Positions 49,117 to 64,000 of a stretch of DNA of 64,000 nucleotides are shown here, one piece after another. Origin of the DNA: Streptantibioticus silvisoli. GTDB lineage: Bacteria > Actinomycetota > Actinomycetes > Streptomycetales > Streptomycetaceae. How positions within the stretch are numbered: the stretch's first letter is position 1; the number at the start of each line of letters is the position of its first letter. The translations under genes and the position numbers were made by a program. The notes beneath the pieces were generated by a model that saw nothing but the letters and a program-made list of their open reading frames with translations, made no database searches and was not told where the DNA came from. Location: contig NZ_JAAGKO020000035.1 of assembly GCF_027947535.2 (NCBI RefSeq), positions 30,617-94,616 of the forward strand, in the 5' to 3' direction.

Positions 49117-50244
49117 TCACCGCAACGGCGTCTCGGCGCGATCGCCTTCCTCCTTCGCCTCGACATCGGCGTCCCCGGTTCGGGCCGGGCCGATGCGGGG
49201 CGCGGCCGGGCCGGCCTGCGGGGACGAGTAGAACCGCCGGGCCCAGTGCCGGTACGGGCCGATGGGGCCGTCGCCCTGGACGAGCCGGGGCGGGGACTGG
49301 TAGCGCTTGGTGTCCCAGATCGGGAAGTCCGCGGCGAGGAACGCGTGGCCCGCGTGGAGCGTCGGCCCGCTCAGCAGGCGCGCCGCGATCCGGCTCAGCC
49401 ATCGGGCCGACGGGCCCGGCAGCCAGCCCGGTTCGGACAGGGCGATCCGGCTGACATGCCGCAGCTGGAGGCGGTTCGGCGTGATCATCGTGGGGCACAG
49501 GAGGGTGCAGGTGCGAAGGCCCAGCCGGGGGATGGCGGTGCAGATGTGCAGCCGGCTGAGGCCGCAGGCTTCCACCTCCACCTCCAAAGTGGTTTCGCCG
49601 AGCAGCGGGAACCGTTCGGCGTGCCGCATCGACACCTGGAAGGTCCGCTCCCTGAAGACGAGCGGCGTGGACACCTCGAACGCGCCCCAGCCGTGCAGTT
49701 CGGAGAAGTGCCCGAGGTCCACGACGTTCTCGATCACGTCCTGGCTGTGGCCCGACATCTCCCAGGTGACGGTGCGAGGAGGCGTGTCCCCGAGCGCGTG
49801 CCAGGCCGGAGGCTCCCACAGCGGCGGCCGGCCGCCCTGATGCCGCCACACCAGGACCATGTCGTTGGCCTCCCGGACGTGCACTCGCGTGAGGGCGGCC
49901 GACCGGGGCGGCGTGCCGTAGGCCGTCCGGACGCAGGAGCCGTCCGGGCCGAAGGCGAAGCGGTGGAAGGCGCAGACCAGGTCGTCGCCCTCCAGCCCGG
50001 CCAGGCCCAGGTGGGCTCCCAGGTGCGGGCAGTACGGGCGGACGGCCCGGACGCCGCCGTCGCGGAGCCGGTACAGCACCACGTCCTCGCCCTGGAGCGG
50101 CCGGGTGAGCACCGTGCCCGCTGTCAGCTCGGCGGCGAAGGCCACCGCGAACCACCCGTCGGGGTACGGCAGTTCCGGTGGCCGCTGGTCGGCCGGGGTC
50201 GGGCCTTCGGTGATCCGGCGCGCGTACCGGCGGCTCGGCCGCAT
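49117..50244 (-). CDS. Rieske [2Fe-2S] non-heme iron oxygenase in the PTM cluster
   Basis: 375 residues from the ATG at 50242-50244 (GGAGG five bases upstream). The Rieske cluster ligands are Cys72, His74, Cys91 and His94 (CPHLGAHL ... CAFHRF). The mononuclear iron site is in IENVVDLGHFSELHGW, with Asp176 bridging and His179 and His184 as ligands. The size and the 2-His layout match KshA-like terminal oxygenases, which need a separate reductase; none is in the window. It is the last gene of the PTM operon, 29 bases after the reductase gene, so it most likely hydroxylates or otherwise oxidises the finished macrolactam. In described PTM clusters this place usually holds a cytochrome P450. Confidence 0.92.
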   Translation of the reverse strand: MRPSRRYARRITEGPTPADQRPPELPYPDGWFAVAFAAELTAGTVLTRPLQGEDVVLYRLRDGGVRAVRPYCPHLGAHLGLAGLEGDDLVCAFHRFAFGPDGSCVRTAYGTPPRSAALTRVHVREANDMVLVWRHQGGRPPLWEPPAWHALGDTPPRTVTWEMSGHSQDVIENVVDLGHFSELHGWGAFEVSTPLVFRERTFQVSMRHAERFPLLGETTLEVEVEACGLSRLHICTAIPRLGLRTCTLLCPTMITPNRLQLRHVSRIALSEPGWLPGPSARWLSRIAARLLSGPTLHAGHAFLAADFPIWDTKRYQSPPRLVQGDGPIGPYRHWARRFYSSPQAGPAAPRIGPARTGDADVEAKEEGDRAETPLR

Positions 50245-50273
50245 CCTCGCCTCCGCGGGCGCGGTGCGCCGCT

Positions 50274-51326
50274 TCACAGCTCCACCAGCACCTTGCCGCG
50301 GGAGCCGGCCCGGTCGGTGTACAGGCTGCGGTAGGCGGCGGGGATGCCGTCGAAGCCGCTGTGCACGGTCTGCCGGTAGGCGATCTCGCCCCGGCGGATC
50401 GCACCGCCGAGGTCGGCGTGCAGGGCCGCCCAGTTGTCCTCGGTGAACCACTCGGGGGCGAAGATGCCGCGGATGGTGGTGCGGGGGAACATGATGTGGT
50501 TCAGCAGGCGGGGGCCGTACCACTCCTGGCCCACCTGGCTGGACCACTGCCAGCTGACGGCGACCCGGCTGCCGACGTTGAGCATGCCGAAGACGGTGTC
50601 GGTGAAGTCGCCGCCGAGGTTGTCGAAGTACGTGTCGACCCCGTCCGGTGCCGCCTTGGCCAGCATCTCGCGCACGGCGTCCGGATCGTCGCCGTGCCGG
50701 TACTCCAGCACCTCGTCGAAGCCGAGCTGCGCCAGGTGGGCAGCCTTCTCCGGGGTACCGGTGGTGCCGACCACCCGTGCTCCGGCCCGCTTGGCCAACT
50801 GGCCGACCAGCGAGCCGACCTGCCCGGAGGCTCCGCTGACGACCACCGTGTCGCCGGGACGGACGGTGAGGAACTTCGTCATGGTGCCCCAGGCGGTCAT
50901 GCCGGAGCCGCCGAGGACGCCGAGGGCCGTGGACAGCGGCAGCACGTCGTCGTAGTCGGCCGGGTCGAGCCGGCGGTACGCCGGGAAGACCATGGGGAAC
51001 GTTCCGGTCCACGTCTGCGGCGCGCCGGTGCTGACGAGGTGGCTGCGCCAGCCGCCGAAGCCCTGGACCAGGTCGCCCACGGCGAACCTGGCACGCGGGC
51101 CGGCCTCGACGACCTCCATCACCGAGTCGGCGCCCATGTGGTCGCCGAGCGGTGTGTCGAGTGCGATGCCGTGCAGGTACGGGTCGACGGAGACGTAGCG
51201 GGTGCGCAGCAGCATCTCGTCGTCGGCGAGGTCGACGGCGACCTCCTCGGTCACCTTGCGGTACATCCGTTCGACGTCCGGCACGCCGTCGAGGTGCTCG
51301 TGGACGACCCATGTGTCGATCTTCAC
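50274..51326 (-). CDS. ftdE: PTM ring-closing MDR alcohol dehydrogenase-like reductase
   Basis: 350 residues, zinc-independent medium-chain dehydrogenase/reductase of the leukotriene-B4-dehydrogenase type. The NADPH loop is VVVSGASGQVGSLVGQLAKR near 160, preceded by GGSGMTAWGTMTKFL. In PTM pathways the equivalent enzymes (IkaC, OX4, FtdE) add hydride to a polyene intermediate and so close the last carbocycle. Its ATG overlaps the stop of the upstream phytoene-desaturase-like gene by four bases. The gene order PKS-NRPS, FAD enzyme, FAD enzyme, MDR matches frontalamide-type clusters, on which the symbol is based. Confidence 0.9.
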   Translation of the reverse strand: MKIDTWVVHEHLDGVPDVERMYRKVTEEVAVDLADDEMLLRTRYVSVDPYLHGIALDTPLGDHMGADSVMEVVEAGPRARFAVGDLVQGFGGWRSHLVSTGAPQTWTGTFPMVFPAYRRLDPADYDDVLPLSTALGVLGGSGMTAWGTMTKFLTVRPGDTVVVSGASGQVGSLVGQLAKRAGARVVGTTGTPEKAAHLAQLGFDEVLEYRHGDDPDAVREMLAKAAPDGVDTYFDNLGGDFTDTVFGMLNVGSRVAVSWQWSSQVGQEWYGPRLLNHIMFPRTTIRGIFAPEWFTEDNWAALHADLGGAIRRGEIAYRQTVHSGFDGIPAAYRSLYTDRAGSRGKVLVEL

Positions 51327-52972
51327 GGGGTGTCTCCTTCAAGGATCTGGGTGGGGGGTGGTGCGGTGTCGTCCAGGGGGGCGCTGAAGGGCCGGCCGTC
51401 GTCGCGGCAGACGTACTGCATGACGTGCCGGCCGGCCGCCGCCGCCCGGATGAGGCCGCCCGTGGTGGCCCAGACACCGGAGAGGTAGAAGTCCGACAGC
51501 CCGGGCAGGCCGGGCCCGTGCTTGCGGATCTGCGCCTCCACGGCCTCGCCGCTGTCGAGGAACGGTTGCCAGCCCAGGACGGTGCCGTCGTGGTTGCCGG
51601 TGTAGCGAACCTGGGTGAGCGGGGTGGAGACGTCCCGTACGGCGACGGCCCGCCCGATGCCCGGGTGATGCTGTTCGAGCAGTTCCACCACGGTGTCCCG
51701 GACACGGCGCTTGGCCTGCTGGTACGCGCGCCCGCGCCCGACCGCGAGGGTGTGCGTCTCGACGCCGCGGCGCGACCGGCTGGACTGCTCGGGACCGTTG
51801 CTGAGTTCGCGCCACGGGGCGATGTCGCAGAAGTAGCTCGCGTAGACCACCGCGGTTCCGGGGGGCGACAGTTCGGGGTAGTGGCGGCTGCGGAACTGCA
51901 CGTGCAGGCTCGGGTGGCGGATGCCGGTCAGCCGGGCGGCCTGGTCGCCGGTGAGCAGGTACGTGGTGCACGGGTCGCCCTGCGGGAAGGGGCGGCGCAG
52001 GCCGAGGAAGACGGTGACGTAGCCGGGGAAGACCATCTGCGGATCGTTGACGGTGTCGGTGTAGAGCCGGCGGTAGCCCTCGTCGAGGTAGCGGCCCTTG
52101 AGCAGGTCCATGACGGTGCTGCGGCCGTCGCAGGCGGACACCACGATGTCCGAGCGCCGTTCGCTGCCGTCGCTGAGCCGTACGCCCACCGCGTGGTCGT
52201 CCTCGACCAGGATCTCCACGACCTTGGCGTTGCAGACCAGTTCGCCGCCCAGCCGCCGGTACCGCTGCTCGACGGAACGCGCCAGGCCGAGCGATCCGCC
52301 TTCCGGCACCCCGGCCGACCGGTTGGCGTGGCTGGCCAGTTGGAACCAGAACGGCAGCAGCGGGAAGCTGGGGTGCTTCTCGAACAGGATGTGGTTGAAC
52401 GCGTCGCGCAGCAGCGGCTCCTTGAACCGCGCGGAGAAGTCCGTCATCAGCACGGACATCGCGCGGCGCATCAGGTTGGCGTGCGGCAGGAAGCCGGCGA
52501 GCATCCGCAGGCGTTCCAGGCGGCCCATCATCGGTACCGGTTTGAGGAACGGGTACTTCGCCAGGCAGGTGCGGAAGGCGCGCAGGCCGGCGCAGAACTC
52601 GCCGATCAACGGGGCGTCCGCCGGGGACAGTTCCAGCAGGTGGGCCTGGAGCCGGTCGGGGTCGGAGTAGAAGCGCACCGCGCGGCCGTCAAGGCCCCGG
52701 AAGGTGTTGAACGCCTCGAACGTGCGGACCTGCTTGCCCTGGAGCGCGCCGAGTTCGAGCCAGATTTGGTGCATCTCGTTGCCGGGGCCGGAGCCGAGCA
52801 GCCAGCTGACGCAGCTGTCGAAGGTGAACTCGCCGCGGTCCCAGGCGGTGCAGCAGCCGCCCGGGAGTTCGTGCATCTCCAGCACCGTGCTGCGGTAGCC
52901 GTTCAGCTGCGCGTAGCAGCCGGTGGACAGGCCGCCGAGGCCGCCCCCGATGATGATCATGCGCTGTCTCAT
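51323..52972 (-). CDS. ftdD: Phytoene-desaturase-like FAD enzyme of PTM cyclisation (second copy)
   Basis: 549 residues starting MRQRMIIIGGGLGGLSTGCY. The FAD-binding GxGxxG is at the N-terminus and ELPGGCCTAWDRG follows as the usual flavin contact. The C-terminal motif SGVWATTGGLIRAAAAGRHV is the carotenoid-desaturase signature. It shares its architecture with the next upstream gene (shared text such as LPGGCCTAW, EGGSLGLARSVE). In PTM clusters these enzymes form carbocycle bonds reductively or by redox-neutral hydride shuttling. Two such copies plus an MDR gene are typical of the 5-5-6 ring PTMs. It overlaps both neighbours by ATGA. Confidence 0.9.
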   Translation of the reverse strand: MRQRMIIIGGGLGGLSTGCYAQLNGYRSTVLEMHELPGGCCTAWDRGEFTFDSCVSWLLGSGPGNEMHQIWLELGALQGKQVRTFEAFNTFRGLDGRAVRFYSDPDRLQAHLLELSPADAPLIGEFCAGLRAFRTCLAKYPFLKPVPMMGRLERLRMLAGFLPHANLMRRAMSVLMTDFSARFKEPLLRDAFNHILFEKHPSFPLLPFWFQLASHANRSAGVPEGGSLGLARSVEQRYRRLGGELVCNAKVVEILVEDDHAVGVRLSDGSERRSDIVVSACDGRSTVMDLLKGRYLDEGYRRLYTDTVNDPQMVFPGYVTVFLGLRRPFPQGDPCTTYLLTGDQAARLTGIRHPSLHVQFRSRHYPELSPPGTAVVYASYFCDIAPWRELSNGPEQSSRSRRGVETHTLAVGRGRAYQQAKRRVRDTVVELLEQHHPGIGRAVAVRDVSTPLTQVRYTGNHDGTVLGWQPFLDSGEAVEAQIRKHGPGLPGLSDFYLSGVWATTGGLIRAAAAGRHVMQYVCRDDGRPFSAPLDDTAPPPTQILEGDTP

Positions 52973-54604
52973 GCCGGTGCCGCCCCGAGGTAGGTCGCCC
53001 GTGAGCCCAGTTGCGGCAGCTCGCCCCAGCGGTCGGGGTGCCAGGGCGTGTCGTTGTCGCTGGGCCAGGCCCGGAAGGGCATCCCGAGTTCGTCGCACAG
53101 GTAGCGGATGGCGAACCGGCCGGCGGAGGCGGTGCGGATCAGGCCGCCGCCGGTGACCCACTGGCCGGTCATGGAGAAGCCGGCCAGGCCGGGCAGCCGC
53201 ATGCGCTCCTTGGCGACGAGCCGTTCGGTCAGCCGTTCGGCCTCGGTGAAGGACTTCCAGGCCAGGATGCTGCCCTCGTGATTGCCGGTGAAGCGGCGCA
53301 GCGTGACCGGGGTCGCCACGTCGACCACCTCGGCGCGCTGCGAGGTGCCGGGGTAGTGCCGCTCCAGGAAGCCGCGTACGAAGTCGGCGACCTCGCGCTT
53401 GCGTGCCCGGTACGCCGTGCGGTCGCGGCTGCGCAACGCCTGCCAGTAGCCGAAGTCGCTGAAGTACGTGCAGTGCAGGACCGATCGGCCGGGCGGCGCG
53501 AACCCGTCGGCGTACCGGGAGCGCAGCTGCACCACCAGGCTGTCCTGCCGCACGGCCGGGAGCCGGGCGCTGTCCTGGGGTGACAGCAGGTAGGTGGTGC
53601 TGTGCGGGGTGCCGGGCGGGAGGTCGCCGGTCAGGCCGATGAAGGCGGAGACCACGCCGGGGTAGAGGGATTCGGGCTTGTGCAGCGCCTCGTCGTACAG
53701 CGCGCGGGTGACCGGGCTGGAGTACCGGCCGCCCAGCAGCCGGCCCAGCACGGTGGGTCCGTCGCAGGCGGCCACCACGTGGTCGGCGAACTCCCTTCTG
53801 CCGTCCTTGAGTTCGACGCCGATCGCCCGGTCGCGTTCGACCAGGATCCGGGCCACCGGCGCCCGGTAGTCGATCCGCCCGCCGAGGCCGGTGTACCGCG
53901 CCTCGACGGACCGTGCCAGTCCGAGCGAACCCCCTTGGGGGAAACCGCAGTTGCCCCGGTGGGCGGCGGCCATGTTGAACAGGTAGGGCAGCAGCGGGAA
54001 GACCTCGTGGTCCTGGAAGAAGACGAACGGGAACGCCCTGCGCAGCAACGGGTCCTTCAGCCGAGCGCAGAACGCGTCCATCGAGGTCGCGCCGGTCCGC
54101 CAGAACAGCCGGAACGACGGCAGTACGGTCCGCAGCAGCTCCAGCCGCTCGCGGGCGGTGCGCAGCGGAGGCGGGGTCAGGAACGGGTACAGGTCGAGGG
54201 CGGTGAACCGGCGCAGGTCCCGGCAGAAGTCCCGGACGGGTCCGGCGTCGCCGGGTGCGAGCTCCAGCAGGTGCCGTTCCAGGCGGTCCGGGTCGTTGTA
54301 GAAGCTGACCTCGCGACCCCGCTCGTCGACGACGCGGTTGAACACCTCGAAGTTCGTGACGGACTTGCCGTCCAGCGCGCCGAGTTCGCGCCAGATGCGA
54401 TGTGCGTCGTTGCCGGGTGCGGTGCCGATGAGCCAGTCGATGCAGTAGTCGAACAGGTAGCCCTGGCGGGCCCAGGCGGTGCAGCAGCCGCCGGGCAGTA
54501 CGTGTTTTTCGACGATTCGGCTGTCCAGCCCGCTCATCTGCGCGTAGCAGCCGGCCGCCAGTCCGGCGATGCCCGCGCCGATGACGATGACCCGGGGGCG
54601 GCTC

Positions 54605-54627
<23 letters not shown>
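52969..54627 (-). CDS. ftdC: Phytoene-desaturase-like FAD enzyme of PTM cyclisation (first copy)
   Basis: 552 residues from the GTG at 54627, overlapping the PKS-NRPS stop by 23 bases. The FAD motif is VIVIGAGIAGLAAGCYAQMS, with HVLPGGCCTAWARQG after it. The C-terminal VTGGGLIRTASAGRFAIRYL is the family's second flavin block. It should act first on the polyene tetramate made by the PKS-NRPS to form the outer five-membered ring; the order of action is from characterised PTM systems, not from this sequence. The next gene starts inside its stop (ATGA). Confidence 0.9.
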
Positions 54628-63958
<9,331 letters not shown>

Positions 63959-64000
63959 GGTCCAATCCGTGAGGTGGTGCGCCTCGGCGCGAAGCGGGGC
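63959..64000. other. Leader of the PKS-NRPS gene at the window edge
   Basis: Only 42 bases upstream of the synthase start are visible. No strong ribosome binding site is seen (TTGGACC before the ATG). PTM clusters normally place a hydroxylase (sterol-desaturase-like, FtdA type) just upstream; it would be outside the window. Confidence 0.4.

Overview
The window is high-GC actinobacterial DNA, almost certainly from a Streptomyces chromosome. Codon third positions are strongly G/C, starts are often GTG, genes are joined by ATGA or GTGA overlaps, and TetR, LysR and PP2C/GAF-type regulators are frequent. It looks like accessory, secondary-metabolism-rich DNA with several decayed genes and insertion-sequence remnants. 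I see no rRNA, tRNA or CRISPR array.

Region 1 (1-10186, minus strand) is one end of a non-ribosomal peptide synthetase (NRPS) cluster. Transcribed right to left, it reads A-T-C-A-T, then C-A-T-C, then an MbtH-like chaperone, then an adenylation-first protein cut by the window edge. The last C domain of one protein and the A domain of the next protein form a module split over two polypeptides. Direct repeats of a SARP-like kind lie just upstream of the first synthetase gene.

Region 2 (10.2-35.5 kb) is a mosaic. It holds a broken SDR gene, a membrane-anchored protein with a duplicated cysteine module, a GT39-type membrane glycosyltransferase with Gly-rich inserts, and a divergent SDR/LysR pair. 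It also holds a rifampin phosphotransferase gene (rph) preceded by a recognisable rifamycin-associated element and the 5' remnant of a glycosyltransferase gene. The rest is an MFS exporter, an epoxide hydrolase, a Nudix hydrolase, an MDR oxidoreductase/TetR divergent pair, a zinc alcohol dehydrogenase, a frameshifted HTH-WD40 protein, an FAD monooxygenase/TetR divergent pair, two decayed IS5-type transposases, and a Tat-exported ferritin-like protein of the VioB/RebD type.

Region 3 (35.5-48.6 kb) contains a PAS-GAF-GAF-PP2C phosphatase. Next is the most unusual object in the window: a single 2139-residue open reading frame (38122-44541, minus). It fuses a class I terpene cyclase, an alpha/alpha-toroid (class II-cyclase-like) region, two successive BBE-type FAD oxidases and a short-chain dehydrogenase fold that has lost its whole catalytic tetrad. 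A small secreted protein, an APH-type kinase with GTGA coupling to a MATE exporter, and a convergent TetR regulator follow.

Region 4 (49.1-63.96 kb, minus strand) is a polycyclic tetramate macrolactam (PTM) cluster. An iterative KS-AT-DH-KR-ACP-C-A-T-TE hybrid has an A-domain code that reads as ornithine. Two phytoene-desaturase-like cyclases and an MDR reductase follow, all with short overlaps. The position where PTM clusters usually carry a P450 holds a Rieske oxygenase instead. The usual hydroxylase gene upstream of the PKS would lie past the right edge.
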